Assembly: GCF_018403245.1 (NCBI RefSeq)
Contig: NZ_BOSH01000010.1
Span: forward strand, 62,001-126,000
DNA from: Paenibacillus sp. J2TS4
GTDB lineage: Bacteria; Bacillota; Bacilli; Paenibacillales; NBRC-103111
Length of the DNA stretch: 64,000 bases
Direction of reading: 5' to 3'
Below are positions 36,088 through 45,046 of the stretch, in pieces. How positions within the stretch are numbered: position 1 is the first letter of the stretch; every line of letters starts with the position of its first letter. The notes under the pieces are model-generated. The model was not told the DNA's origin. It saw only the letters and a list, made by a program, of their open reading frames with translations, and did no database searches. The position numbers and the translations under genes are program-made.

Positions 36088-37041
36088 TTAATAGATCCCT
36101 TGCTCGCCCATTTTTCTGGCCAGACTGTTGGCCATGACCAAGAGAGTGAAATTAATGACCGACTTGAACAATCCGACAGCGGCGGCGAGACTGAATTTGC
36201 CCTCCGTAAGACCGACCCGGTAGACGTACGTATCGATAATATCCGCCACGTTGTAGACGCCGGGATGATACAGGACGAAGATTTGCTCGAACCCGGCTTC
36301 CATCAGTCCCCCGATCCGCAGGATCAGCAAAATAATGATGGTGCTGCGAATACAGGGCAAGGTGATGTGCCAGATTCTTCTCCAACGATTGGCCCCATCC
36401 ATTACCGCCGCCTCGTAAAGCTGCGGATTGACTCCGGCCAGAGCCGCCATATAAATAATGGTGTTCCAGCCGAACTCCTTCCAGATCATGGACCAGACCA
36501 GCGTGCTGCGAAAATAGTTCTCGTCAATAAGGAAGCCTACAGGCTGTCCTCCCAACGAACGGATCAGATTGTTAACCACTCCTCCGTCCACCGACAACAG
36601 ATTAATTAACAAGCCCCCCATAATGACCCACGATATGAAGTGGGGCAAATAAATAACCGTCTGCACCGTACGCTTAAATACCAATCTGCGGACCTCATTA
36701 AGCAGAAGCGCGACAATGAGCGGCAGAGGAAACCCGAAGACCAGCCGATATAAGCTGATCACTATCGTATTCCAGAAGATCTGCCAGAACTTATCCAGGC
36801 CGAATAAATATTCGAAGTGCTGAAGCCCGGCCCAGGAACTCCCCGTGATTCCTTTGGTGATGCTGAATTGCTTGAAGGCAATCATCGCTCCATACATTGG
36901 ATAATAATGAAATACAGCATAATAAAGGACAGCCGGCAGAAGCATTAAATAAATGGAACGATAACTGTAAATCCGTTTCCAGGTTTCTAACCTTTTGGAC
37001 ATTTCTCTTTGTCCGTTCGTTTTTGCAGCCGGCATCGGCAT
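36088..37041 (-). CDS. Carbohydrate ABC transporter permease (LplB type)
   Basis: A 317-residue permease with about six membrane helices. LLPAVLYYAVFHYYPMYGAMIAFKQF and the EAA-like loop YEAAVMDGANRWRRIWHITLPCI are diagnostic of LplB-type proteins. The ATG at 37041 is chosen for its GGGAGGAGG ribosome binding site; the frame extends to 37116 without one. First gene of the importer operon; a cre site at 37121-37134 lies about 80 bases upstream. Confidence 0.93.
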   Translation of the reverse strand: MPMPAAKTNGQREMSKRLETWKRIYSYRSIYLMLLPAVLYYAVFHYYPMYGAMIAFKQFSITKGITGSSWAGLQHFEYLFGLDKFWQIFWNTIVISLYRLVFGFPLPLIVALLLNEVRRLVFKRTVQTVIYLPHFISWVIMGGLLINLLSVDGGVVNNLIRSLGGQPVGFLIDENYFRSTLVWSMIWKEFGWNTIIYMAALAGVNPQLYEAAVMDGANRWRRIWHITLPCIRSTIIILLILRIGGLMEAGFEQIFVLYHPGVYNVADIIDTYVYRVGLTEGKFSLAAAVGLFKSVINFTLLVMANSLARKMGEQGIY

Positions 37042-37120
37042 GAGAAAACCTCCTCCCGTCGTATTTTTGTAAGCACTTTCAGAATAAAAGGAGGAGGTTA
37101 ACGCGACAAGATTCAATCGT

Positions 37121-37134
37121 TGTAAACGGTATCA
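37121..37134. promoter_or_regulatory. CcpA cre site
   Basis: TGTAAACGGTATCA matches the consensus TGWNANCGNTNWCA at all positions. It lies between the AraC-type regulator gene (end 37156) and the first permease (start 37041), fitting carbon catabolite control of the importer. Confidence 0.65.
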
Positions 37135-37155
37135 TGATTTGTCATTTGGCAAGGT

Positions 37156-39498
37156 TCAATGGATCGGATCGGTATCGATTCTTGGTTTTTCGCTGTTCAA
37201 ACGCTCTATAGCATTCCGTTTCCGGTACTCTGTAGGGGTTAATCCGGTCTGCTTCTTGATGGTTCGGATTAAGTTCTGCTTTTGCCCGAAGCCCGAGGCA
37301 GCGGCGATCTCGTTAATGCCGGATTGAGTTTCTCTAAGCAAGTGGCAGGCCTCCCGCACACGAATATCCGTTAAATAATCGATAAAAGTTTGTCCCGTCA
37401 CTTCCTTGAATAATTTGGATAAATATTGACTGTTCATAAAGGCCAAATCCGCCAGCATTTGCAGGCTGAGGGGTTCCCTGTAGTTTTCCCGGACATAGGC
37501 AGCCAGCTTGCCGATCATTTCAACGTTTTTATTCTCGCGCTTGTCCTGCAGCGCTTCCGAGGTTTGGATAAAAGCCTTGTCAAACCACAAGCGGATGTCC
37601 TCCAGATTTTGCAGCTTGGAAAATTCGTAGACTAGGCCGTCATCTTCCTCTGCTCCCTCCCGCCCTGCCAGGAGCTCAGCCCGCAGAGTCATCAGAGCAT
37701 GGAGCAAGTCGGTCACAATTAAGTTTTTATGATGCAAGCCAAGGCTCGAATCACCGGATAACTGTTGGATCAATTCGTCTTTAGCCGCCAAGGAAGCTTC
37801 CAGGCGGCCTGTTTTCAATTCGTTGGCTGCCTTTTCTACCAAATGCCGGAAATTCATAATCCGGTTTCGGTTCATATGATTAATTTGCAGATCATGAATG
37901 GACAGAATGCTGGCCGACCCGGTAAGACGTTCATACTGCAGCACCTCTACCGCTTCGTTATAGGACAGATATATTTCGGAAAGACTCGTATAGCTCCCGC
38001 CGATTCCTATCGTCAGGCTCACTCCCGGCAGTTCGGCGCTCACTTTCCGTTTCACTTGAAAAGCCAGCTCTTTCGCCTTATTAATCGTCTGCTCCCGATC
38101 CCCCCAAGTTCCGGTATTCACAATCATTACATCCTGTTTGTGGAATTGGGGAATATAGACTCCGGGCCCGTGATCAGCCATAGTCTCCTCACATAACATC
38201 CTGATCTGAAAATAAATCAGATTACGCAGCTTTTCTTCCGGCTCGGCGAGCTCCGCCCCCTTATTTAGATAAAGACGAAGAACGATGACGATAAAATGCT
38301 CCGGCTGAAGAGGAATCCCGTAATAGTCCAACTGGCGCTCCAATTCTCTGAGACTAGCTGTGCTTCCCGACAATAGGTGGATGAGAGCATGCTCCCGTAA
38401 AACCAGCTCACTGTTATAAAATTTCGTTTTAAATTCTTCATTTTCGTTAAACAGATGGTCTATCGATTCGCTAATGTAGCTGAATTCATCACGATGAAGA
38501 GCTTTGGTGAACGGCTGTTCCAGATTACTGGACAATGCCTGAACCATCTTTTGCACCGGCTTGTAATAATTTCTCGAAACGAGCACCATCAAGGCAATGC
38601 CCAGGCCAAGCCCAAGCAGTGAAATAAGGAGGGTGATCCGAATGATGTCATTCGATCTTTTGAACACTTCGTTGCAAGGGTTCAGGGTAACGTAGATCCA
38701 GCCGTTAAAAGTGGAGGTCAGGTACGAGACAAGCATCTTCTTCCCGCCAATCGATTCCACGAACGAGCCATTATTTTCTTGGCGTATCTGCTCTATATCA
38801 GTGTCGGCGAACGGATGCAGCAGCATGCTTTTATCTTTATAGGACAGCACCGCGCCCTCTTCGTTCAAGATAGCGACATTGCCCAACTTGCGATTGTTCG
38901 TGTTGACCACCGCATTGTACAGCACATCCTCCTTTAAATGGATGAGGAGCGCACCCTTCTTCTCCACATTATGGAGCGGGACGCTGAAGTAAAACTGGAG
39001 AACGCTCTCGGGATTTTTGTGCTCATCGGACCAATAGCCTGCGCCCCAGCTCATGGTCTCCCGGCCTTCGATAAACTCCCGCAAATGCTCATAGTTAGGA
39101 AAGTCGTCCATGCCCGCAATCCCCGAAGGGGAAATCAGCTTATTATTGACCGAGCTGTATAAATATATAGAATGAAGATAATTGGAGGAATGAATGCGTT
39201 CGGAGAACAAATTGCTGGTGTTTTGGAGAAAACGGTATTCCTCTTCCAAATTCCAGGGAAGCCACACCGATTTCTGGACATCCGTGTTAATGGCCAAGGA
39301 CGAGGCCATCTGCTGCACTTCCCCCAACGCCTGCTCTACAATTTTCTGGGTTTGCGCCAGCAGCTCGGCATTGGCTCCCAGCACCTCTTCCTTCAGCATA
39401 ACGTCCGTATTCCGATAAACCAGAGCCCCAACCAGCAGCGTGATGAGAACAACCGCAATCGTGAGGTGCATTAACAGCCGGATAAAAACCGTTTTCAA
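37156..39498 (-). CDS. Membrane-bound AraC family sensor/regulator (YesN-like)
   Basis: A protein of about 780 residues. One membrane helix near the start (about 9-27, LMHLTIAVVLITLLVGALVY), an extracellular sensor (about 30-275, Cache-like), a second helix (about 285-308), a cytoplasmic linker, then a C-terminal AraC domain with two helix-turn-helix units (LSLQMLADLAFMNSQYLSKLFKEVTGQTF; GINEIAAASGFGQKQNLIRTIKKQTG; about 680-775). It likely senses sugar outside or the binding protein and activates the downstream importer. The TTG at 39498 is chosen since AAAAGGGGGA lies just upstream; the ATG at 39573 has no site. Confidence 0.9.
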   Translation of the reverse strand: MKTVFIRLLMHLTIAVVLITLLVGALVYRNTDVMLKEEVLGANAELLAQTQKIVEQALGEVQQMASSLAINTDVQKSVWLPWNLEEEYRFLQNTSNLFSERIHSSNYLHSIYLYSSVNNKLISPSGIAGMDDFPNYEHLREFIEGRETMSWGAGYWSDEHKNPESVLQFYFSVPLHNVEKKGALLIHLKEDVLYNAVVNTNNRKLGNVAILNEEGAVLSYKDKSMLLHPFADTDIEQIRQENNGSFVESIGGKKMLVSYLTSTFNGWIYVTLNPCNEVFKRSNDIIRITLLISLLGLGLGIALMVLVSRNYYKPVQKMVQALSSNLEQPFTKALHRDEFSYISESIDHLFNENEEFKTKFYNSELVLREHALIHLLSGSTASLRELERQLDYYGIPLQPEHFIVIVLRLYLNKGAELAEPEEKLRNLIYFQIRMLCEETMADHGPGVYIPQFHKQDVMIVNTGTWGDREQTINKAKELAFQVKRKVSAELPGVSLTIGIGGSYTSLSEIYLSYNEAVEVLQYERLTGSASILSIHDLQINHMNRNRIMNFRHLVEKAANELKTGRLEASLAAKDELIQQLSGDSSLGLHHKNLIVTDLLHALMTLRAELLAGREGAEEDDGLVYEFSKLQNLEDIRLWFDKAFIQTSEALQDKRENKNVEMIGKLAAYVRENYREPLSLQMLADLAFMNSQYLSKLFKEVTGQTFIDYLTDIRVREACHLLRETQSGINEIAAASGFGQKQNLIRTIKKQTGLTPTEYRKRNAIERLNSEKPRIDTDPIH

Positions 39499-39518
39499 CA
39501 GCACTCCCCCTTTTATGT

Positions 39519-39761
39519 ATGCCCTTACATTATAATACAAACGAGCCTGCCGCGAAGAGGAAAGATAGCCCATTGCCAGCAGCGATTGCCCAATCCTTCC
39601 CTTTTGACGAGCGGAATGACGCTGCGCAAACCATCGATAATAAAAACATCATTATCCAGGGCGACCGTAAAATGAACAAGGATAGCTGGTCTGTCATCGG
39701 TGGTTTGCTGACCAACTCTGACGGAGTGATTGAGTTAACCGTTACTTGGAGCGAGCTATAA
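39519..39761 (+). CDS. Unrecognised short open frame, possibly a gene remnant
   Basis: An 80-codon frame divergent from the AraC-type gene. No ribosome binding site precedes the first ATG. An internal ATG at 39672 follows only a weak GGGCGACCG. The protein (ending NSDGVIELTVTWSEL) matches nothing I recognise; its codon use looks coding-like in the second half. It may be the tail of a lost gene. Confidence 0.2.
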   Translation: MPLHYNTNEPAAKRKDSPLPAAIAQSFPFDERNDAAQTIDNKNIIIQGDRKMNKDSWSVIGGLLTNSDGVIELTVTWSEL

Positions 39762-39790
39762 TAAGGTCCATATTTGGATCTTGAATCTGT

Positions 39791-39840
39791 AACAGGGGCT
39801 GTCCCTAAGCCTGATGGCTTTGGGACAGCCCCTGTTAATT
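39791..39840. terminator. Strong bidirectional terminator
   Basis: AACAGGGGCTGTCCC (39791-39805) pairs perfectly with GGGACAGCCCCTGTT (39822-39836), followed by AATTTTAG. It lies 16 bases past the yclQ stop. Confidence 0.88.
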
Positions 39841-39855
39841 TTAGCGTCAGCTATA

Positions 39856-40821
39856 TTACTTCACGCTAGCTTCGACCTCTTTGACCATCTCGGCGACGGA
39901 GATAAGTCCTCCACCGGACAGATACCAGTAGTTAGGATCGAGATAGACGACATTTCCGTCTTTATAAGCCTTCGTATTTTTCACCAGCTCGTTCTCCACC
40001 ATTTGCTTGGCGGACGATTCGCCGCCCACTGCTGCGCCTCTATCGACAACAAATAAGTAATCCGGATCTTTATCTACAATGTATTCAAAGGAAATGCTGT
40101 TGCCGTGAGTCTCCACTTTAATATCTTCATCCACCGGAATGAAACCGAACACGTCGTGAATAATACCGAATCTGGACCCGGCTCCATAGGCGCTGACCTT
40201 GCCGTCATTAGCCAGAATAATTAAAGCATTTTTGTTGCTGGACGTTACTTTCTCGTTAAGCTTCTGGATCGAATCTTTTACTTTGGCCAGTTCTTCTTCA
40301 ACGATCGCTTCCTTGCCGAAAATCTCTCCCAACAACCTCGAATTTTCCTCATAGGATTCCATATAACGGGAGGTATCGACTCCCACATAAATGGTTTTCC
40401 CCAGCTTGCTCAGTTCATCGTACATGGGGCTTTGTCTTCCGGAAATGATAATCAGATCGGGATTGATCTCACTGATTTTCTCAAAGTCGGGCTCCTTCAA
40501 GCTTCCTACGTTGATGTATTTATCGTCTTCATATTTAGAAAGATAAGGAGGAACATTGCTTTTCGGCAGAGCCGTTACTTCAACGCCTAATTTATCGAGA
40601 GTATCCAGTGCGCCAAAGTCGAAAACAACGACTTTCTCAGGATTCTTCTTGACTTCGGTTTCTCCAAGCTCATGTTTGACCGTTAACACTTCCGCTTCCT
40701 GTTTCGTCTCTGATCCCGATCCCGAACCGGTTCCTTCTTCCTTGGGACTGTTAGAGCTTCCGCATGCGGCCATAATGGCAGCAAACATTGCGATAAATAC
40801 AACTAATAATGCCTTCTTCAT
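39856..40821 (-). CDS. yclQ: Petrobactin-type siderophore-binding lipoprotein YclQ
   Basis: A 321-residue iron-siderophore receptor. Lipobox MAACG near residue 19, a Ser/Gly/Glu linker, then a class-III binding protein: VFDFGALDTLDKLGVEVTALPKSNVPPYLSKY and DFEKISEINPDLIIISGRQSPMYDEL are typical of YclQ/FpuA/FatB proteins. It hands ferric petrobactin or similar catecholates to YclN-YclO. The ATG at 40821 has TAGGAG eight bases upstream. Last gene of the operon yclN-O-P-Q, followed by a strong terminator. Ligand is inferred from synteny and similarity. Confidence 0.9.
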   Translation of the reverse strand: MKKALLVVFIAMFAAIMAACGSSNSPKEEGTGSGSGSETKQEAEVLTVKHELGETEVKKNPEKVVVFDFGALDTLDKLGVEVTALPKSNVPPYLSKYEDDKYINVGSLKEPDFEKISEINPDLIIISGRQSPMYDELSKLGKTIYVGVDTSRYMESYEENSRLLGEIFGKEAIVEEELAKVKDSIQKLNEKVTSSNKNALIILANDGKVSAYGAGSRFGIIHDVFGFIPVDEDIKVETHGNSISFEYIVDKDPDYLFVVDRGAAVGGESSAKQMVENELVKNTKAYKDGNVVYLDPNYWYLSGGGLISVAEMVKEVEASVK

Positions 40822-40905
40822 TCTTCCCACTCCTAAATATTTATTTAGTTAATAAACGATTAGACCCCGCCCTGTACGGCGATGTAATAAAGGTTCTGCC
40901 ATGCC

Positions 40906-41664
40906 TCATGAAAAATAGACGCATATTTTGTTATCGTTAATATGTTCTATTTGGATATCCATATCGTAGATTTCTTTAAGGACCGAAGGGTGGATGATTT
41001 CGTCCGTCGTCCCTACCCTCACCACCTTTCCATCCTTCAATGCGACGATATGGTCGGAATAACAGGAAGCAAAGTTAATATCGTGAATAACGATCACGAT
41101 CGTCTTGCCCAGCTCATCCACCAGTCTGCGAAGGATCTTCATAATTTGCACGGAATGCTTCATATCCAGATTGTTGAGTGGCTCATCCAGCAGAATATAC
41201 TCTGTGTTCTGGGCAATAACCATCGCTATATAGGCCCGCTGTCTCTGTCCTCCGCTCAATTGATCCAGATATTTGTTCTGCATCTCCGTAAGGTCCATAT
41301 ACTGAATCGCTTCATCGACATACTTCCAGTCTTCTTCTGTAAGTCTTCCTTGCGAGTAAGGAAAGCGTCCGAAGGACACTAATTCTCTGATCGTCAAACG
41401 GAGGTTGATGTGGTTGGCCTGCTTCAAAATCGAGATTTTTTTAGCTAAATCATTGCTTTTGCACTGACCAATTTCCTGATCGTCTATGTAAACTTCCCCC
41501 TGATCCTTCGTAATCAGCCGACTGATCATAGAAATTAATGTACTTTTGCCGGCGCCGTTAGGGCCGATAAATGAAGTAATCTTCCCCTTGGCGATCGTCA
41601 CCGATACGTCTTCCACTACATTTTTAGTCCCGTATTTTTTGAACAGGTTCCTCACATCTACCAT
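40906..41664 (-). CDS. yclP: Siderophore ABC transporter ATPase YclP
   Basis: A 252-residue ATPase: Walker A GPNGAGKST (around residues 34-42), Q-loop at ILKQANHINLR, signature LSGGQRQRAYIAMVIAQNTE (around 136-155), Walker B EYILLDEPLNNLD, switch His in IVIHDINFASCYSD. It energises siderophore uptake by YclN/YclO. The ATG at 41664 overlaps the yclO end by seven bases; GGGAG lies eight bases upstream. Confidence 0.95.
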   Translation of the reverse strand: MVDVRNLFKKYGTKNVVEDVSVTIAKGKITSFIGPNGAGKSTLISMISRLITKDQGEVYIDDQEIGQCKSNDLAKKISILKQANHINLRLTIRELVSFGRFPYSQGRLTEEDWKYVDEAIQYMDLTEMQNKYLDQLSGGQRQRAYIAMVIAQNTEYILLDEPLNNLDMKHSVQIMKILRRLVDELGKTIVIVIHDINFASCYSDHIVALKDGKVVRVGTTDEIIHPSVLKEIYDMDIQIEHINDNKICVYFS

Positions 41665-42608
41665 GATTTATTCTCCCTTAGCAGTAGATAAATAAAGTAA
41701 ACTCCACCGATAAAATTGATAATGACGCTTAACGTTGTAGAGAAGGTGAAGACTCTTTCGACAATCAACTGTCCTCCGACCAAGGCAATGATGCTGATCA
41801 GGATGGAGCCTATAATTAAATATTTGTGCTGATACGTTTTGAAAAACTCATAAGCGACATTTACTACAAGCAAGCCCAGGAAGGTAATAGGCCCGACAAG
41901 AGCCGTCGATATCGAAATGAGCACGGCCACTACGATCAACAGCCGTTTGACTACGTAATCGTAATTGACTCCCAGATTGACCGCTTGGTCGCGCCCGAGC
42001 GACATCACATCCAAATATTTAGTGAAGCGGGCAAAATATATACCGACGAGCAGCACCGATAGGCCGGCTATCAGAAGAAGCTCCGTCTTGATGTTATTAA
42101 AGCTGGCGAACATCTTATCCTGTACGATCTGGAACTCGTTGGGATCGATCAGCACCTGCATGAAGGAAGACATGCTTTGAAACAAAGTGCCGAAGATGAT
42201 CCCGATCAGCAGCAGGAAATATATATTTTGACCTTCTCTTTTAAACAGGATTTTGTACAGCACTCCCGAGAATACAACCATCAGAGCTACGCATATTACG
42301 AAGTTGATATTGCTGCTCATTACACTGCGGTGATTAGAGCCAAAGACGAAAATGACAAAGGTCTGGATTAACATATAAAGCGAATCTAATCCAATAATGC
42401 TTGGTGTCAAAATGCGGTTGTTCGTAATGGTCTGAAACACCAGGGTCGAAAAGGCGATCGTCCCTCCGGTCAATATAATGGCCAGCACCTTCATGCCTCT
42501 TCGCTGAAGAATGTATTCCCAGTTTCCGCCGATATTGATGAATAAGAAGATACCTACCAAGACTACTGCAATAACTGCCAAGATGGCCATTCTAACTTTA
42601 TTATTCAT
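41658..42608 (-). CDS. yclO: Siderophore ABC transporter permease YclO (FecCD family)
   Basis: A 316-residue membrane protein with eight to nine helices. FecCD features: TGGTIAFSTLVFQTITNNRILTPSIIGLDSLY, MSLGRDQAVNLGVNYDYV and VGPITFLGLLVVNVAYEF (the ATPase-contact loop). It pairs with YclN to form the channel. Overlaps both neighbours by seven to eight bases, so the operon is translationally coupled. Confidence 0.94.
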   Translation of the reverse strand: MNNKVRMAILAVIAVVLVGIFLFINIGGNWEYILQRRGMKVLAIILTGGTIAFSTLVFQTITNNRILTPSIIGLDSLYMLIQTFVIFVFGSNHRSVMSSNINFVICVALMVVFSGVLYKILFKREGQNIYFLLLIGIIFGTLFQSMSSFMQVLIDPNEFQIVQDKMFASFNNIKTELLLIAGLSVLLVGIYFARFTKYLDVMSLGRDQAVNLGVNYDYVVKRLLIVVAVLISISTALVGPITFLGLLVVNVAYEFFKTYQHKYLIIGSILISIIALVGGQLIVERVFTFSTTLSVIINFIGGVYFIYLLLRENKSW

Positions 42609-43551
42609 GGGCCCTTCTCCTCATCAGTAAGTAGACAAAAATACCGCTTCCTATGACTCCGACGGTAAGGCTGATCGGAATTTCATAGGGGTAGATGATG
42701 ATCCGGCCGAGGATGTCGCAGAATAACACGAATACGGCTCCCAGCAGCGCGGTGTGAGAAAGGCTTTTTTTGAGATGATCCCCTTGGTATATGCTGACGA
42801 TATTCGGAATGATCAAGCCCAGAAAAGGAATGGTTCCCACGGTAAGAACTACCGAGGAAGTCACTAACGCTACAATAATCAACCCGATGTTAACTATTCG
42901 CTTGTAGTTCATTCCTAAATTTTTCGAGAAATCCTCTCCCATCCCGGCGACGGTAAATTTATTGGCGTACAGGTAAGCGACGACCAGCAAAGGAATACTA
43001 ATATACAAAAGCTCGTAGCGGCCTCTGATGATCATTGAGAAATCGCCCTGCAGCCATGCAGACATATTCTGAATAAGATCATACTTGTAAGCAAAAAAAG
43101 TAGAGATCGAGCTAATAATGTTACCAAACATCAATCCTACCAGCGGGATGAAAATCGTATCCTTGAATTTGATTCTGTCCAGAATCTTCATGAACAAAAA
43201 TGTTCCAAGCAAGGAAAAGATAAATGCGACAATCATCTTGAGCAGCGGGCTCGAGGTGGTAAAGATCATTAAGGAAACAAGAATCCCCAAGCGGGCGGAG
43301 TCCAATGTACCGGCCGTAGTGGGAGATACGAACTTATTCCGGCTTAGCTGCTGCATGATCAAACCACAGATGCTCATACTGATTCCCGCCATAATAATAC
43401 TGACCAGGCGGGGAACCCGGCTCGCTAGCAAGATCTGAGTTTTGTCATCAGAAAGCTTCAGCAAGTCGAACGGTGAAATGTCCTTGACTCCGATAAAGAT
43501 AGATAGGATGGATAAAACAATTAGAGCTAACCACAGGTATCTTTTTTTCAT
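42601..43551 (-). CDS. yclN: Siderophore ABC transporter permease YclN (FecCD family)
   Basis: A 316-residue FecCD permease: RVPRLVSIIMAGISMSICGLIMQQLSRNKFVSPTTAGTLDSARLG is the family's start, GMGEDFSKNLGMNYKRIVNIG and VGTIPFLGLIIPNIV the ATPase-contact region. First gene of the operon. AAAGGAAAA precedes the ATG at 43551. A promoter with an overlapping Fur box lies at 43600-43628. Confidence 0.94.
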   Translation of the reverse strand: MKKRYLWLALIVLSILSIFIGVKDISPFDLLKLSDDKTQILLASRVPRLVSIIMAGISMSICGLIMQQLSRNKFVSPTTAGTLDSARLGILVSLMIFTTSSPLLKMIVAFIFSLLGTFLFMKILDRIKFKDTIFIPLVGLMFGNIISSISTFFAYKYDLIQNMSAWLQGDFSMIIRGRYELLYISIPLLVVAYLYANKFTVAGMGEDFSKNLGMNYKRIVNIGLIIVALVTSSVVLTVGTIPFLGLIIPNIVSIYQGDHLKKSLSHTALLGAVFVLFCDILGRIIIYPYEIPISLTVGVIGSGIFVYLLMRRRAHE

Positions 43552-43599
43552 GACTTTTCCTTTGCTTACAAATAGGAATGTTCAATATAATTTCTATGA

Positions 43600-43628
43600 A
43601 CCATACCAATAATGATATTCATTCTCAA
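43600..43628 (-). promoter_or_regulatory. Fur-controlled promoter of yclNOPQ
   Basis: On the minus strand TTGAGA (43623-43628) and TATGGT (43600-43605) are 17 bases apart. The 19-base stretch at 43608-43626, AATAATGATATTCATTCTC, matches the classical Fur box at 16 of 19 positions and fills the spacer, so iron-loaded Fur would block RNA polymerase. Confidence 0.75.
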
Positions 43629-43703
43629 TTAGATTGCGAATCCTATTATAACATGTCGGTTCCAGCTGTCAACCTCTTCCTTAATTTTGTCACTTTTTTT
43701 ATG

Positions 43704-43743
43704 AAAAAAGCTTGCAGCCCATCTCCGATCAGAGACGGGCTGC
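43704..43743 (-). terminator. Rho-independent terminator of the SufT-like gene
   Basis: GCAGCCC (43714-43720) pairs with GGGCTGC (43737-43743), and the stem extends through TCTC/GAGA with one mismatch. The minus strand then reads AAGCTTTTTTC. Confidence 0.85.
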
Positions 43744-43756
43744 ATTATGCAGGGTA

Positions 43757-44071
43757 TTAAGAGATCGATTGTCGACGCTTAAATTCCTGGATCGCTTCAT
43801 CGCTCATTCGCGCCGGTGTCCAGGCCGGCTCCCAGACGAGGTTTACCTTGACCTCCTTAACGCCGGATACAGCCCCTACCTTATCCTGAATATCATTCAG
43901 CAGCACGTCTTTAAGCGGACATTCCGAAATGGTCAGCGTCATCGTAATCTCCACCTTGCCGTTGGAATCGATCTCCAGATCGTACACGAGTCCCAAGTCG
44001 ACAATATTGATATGAAGCTCAGGATCCATTACTTCCTCCAATACGGACCATACCTCGTCCTTTAATTGCAT
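43757..44071 (-). CDS. MIP18/DUF59 family metal-sulfur cluster assembly protein (SufT/PaaD-like)
   Basis: A 104-residue Fe-S maturation factor. DPELHINIVDLGLVYDLEI (around residues 16-34) is the DUF59 signature; the cysteine sits in ISECPLKDVL, where many homologues have PGCP; the end shows VNLVWEPAWTPARMS with the conserved W-x-P-x-W-x-x-x-R/M-S. GGAAGGAG precedes the ATG at 44071. It stands alone between the Fur-controlled yclNOPQ promoter and hmoA, in line with the iron theme of this block. Confidence 0.9.
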   Translation of the reverse strand: MQLKDEVWSVLEEVMDPELHINIVDLGLVYDLEIDSNGKVEITMTLTISECPLKDVLLNDIQDKVGAVSGVKEVKVNLVWEPAWTPARMSDEAIQEFKRRQSIS

Positions 44072-44215
44072 AGGTCCATTCTCCTTCCTTTATTATGAAT
44101 ACGGTGACCTCCTTAAAGTCTCCTAATCGACTCTTAATTATAATTTCACCCTGCTCTTTACATCCGACTTATCACACTAATCGTTAATTTTACACGGTCG
44201 ACTAAGCCAGATTGA

Positions 44216-44386
44216 CAGCATGGGGCCATAGCAGAACACTCGGAACCCGTCCTGACGGTCATTGACGAAGATCTGTCGAGCTTCGAGACGATCTGGGCGG
44301 CGGCCGGACACCCGAAAGCGGTCTTCCAGTTAACGCCGGACGAGCTTGTGCAAATGACCAAAGGAACCGTTCTGTCTGTCGTTTGA
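44216..44386 (+). pseudogene. C-terminal remnant of a YbaK/EbsC-type aminoacyl-tRNA deacylase
   Basis: In frame from 44216 to a stop at 44386 the sequence reads LTVIDEDLSSFETIWAAAGH, then PKAVFQLTPDELVQMTKGTV. This is the conserved end of YbaK/ProX editing domains (V-I-D-E-D-L ... I-W-A-A-A-G-x-P-x-A-V-F-x-L-T-P). Upstream is a stop codon and no trace of the first two-thirds. No start or ribosome binding site. It is a decayed gene fragment. Confidence 0.7.
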
Positions 44387-44623
44387 AAGGGAAAAGCGCA
44401 GTAGTAAAGCGTAGAAGCTGGGCGAGGAGGAAAAGAAGCGGGAGGGCATACGACCAAGGAGCAGATGAGCTTCCCTGCCCGGCTGACCCTCCTGTTTCAT
44501 GCAATAATATTATATTCCGTGAGAAAACCAGTCTCTGTTCCAGCATAATAGCAGCAGGTGGCGCCTAGAGCCATCCTGTTGCACAGCAGCGCGTGCCGGA
44601 GGATGAGACCGGTTTGCATCTCA

Positions 44624-44956
44624 TCAGGAAGTTCTGTCGTTATGAGGACCTTTAAAGGCTTTAACATAATAGACGCCGTGACTTGAACTGACGATGTGCT
44701 CCGGCTTAGGTTTGCCTCTCGACTGCCTGTGCCCTTCCAGATGGGCCTCGCTCTTCTCCCAGCCTTTCCACGCCTCCTCGGACTCCCAACGAGTCATGAC
44801 GATGACTTCCTCATCCCCGCGTACGGTCTTCTTGACCAGAACACTCAAGTCAATAAAGCCCGGGGACTTCTCAATCACCCCTTCCTTGTTGAATCGCTCT
44901 ACAACCTTATCGGAAGTCCCTTCCTTAACGATAATGGTCTTGTTCTGGATAAACAT
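44624..44956 (-). CDS. hmoA: Heme-degrading monooxygenase (IsdG/HmoA family)
   Basis: A 110-residue ferredoxin-like-fold enzyme that opens heme to free iron. The IsdG-type catalytic residues appear at matching places: Asn5, Trp66 and His76 (MTRWESEEAW...SEAHLEGH). RFNKEGVIEKSPGFIDLSVL is typical of Bacillales HmoA. GAGGAG lies nine bases before the ATG at 44956. The promoter region has TTGACA and TAGAAT with an 18-of-21 Fur box, so it is iron-repressed. No heme importer is in the window. Confidence 0.9.
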   Translation of the reverse strand: MFIQNKTIIVKEGTSDKVVERFNKEGVIEKSPGFIDLSVLVKKTVRGDEEVIVMTRWESEEAWKGWEKSEAHLEGHRQSRGKPKPEHIVSSSHGVYYVKAFKGPHNDRTS

Positions 44957-45001
44957 AGCATTGCACTCCTCTACCCTTGTGTCAGGGTCGTATTTGTATT
45001 C

Positions 45002-45031
45002 ATTCTAGTTGATAAAGATTCTCATTGTCAA
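45002..45031 (-). promoter_or_regulatory. Fur-controlled promoter of hmoA
   Basis: On the minus strand TTGACA (45026-45031, perfect) and TAGAAT (45002-45007) are 18 bases apart. The 21 bases 45010-45030 match the extended Fur box at 18 positions (mismatches at 7, 12 and 18). The operator covers the spacer and -35 box. Confidence 0.82.
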
Positions 45032-45046
45032 TTATAATGAGAATTT

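Noticed and set aside
44259..44546. Open frames on both strands around the YbaK remnant
   Set aside because: The only recognisable protein there is the plus-strand YbaK tail; the others have no family, start site or plausible composition.
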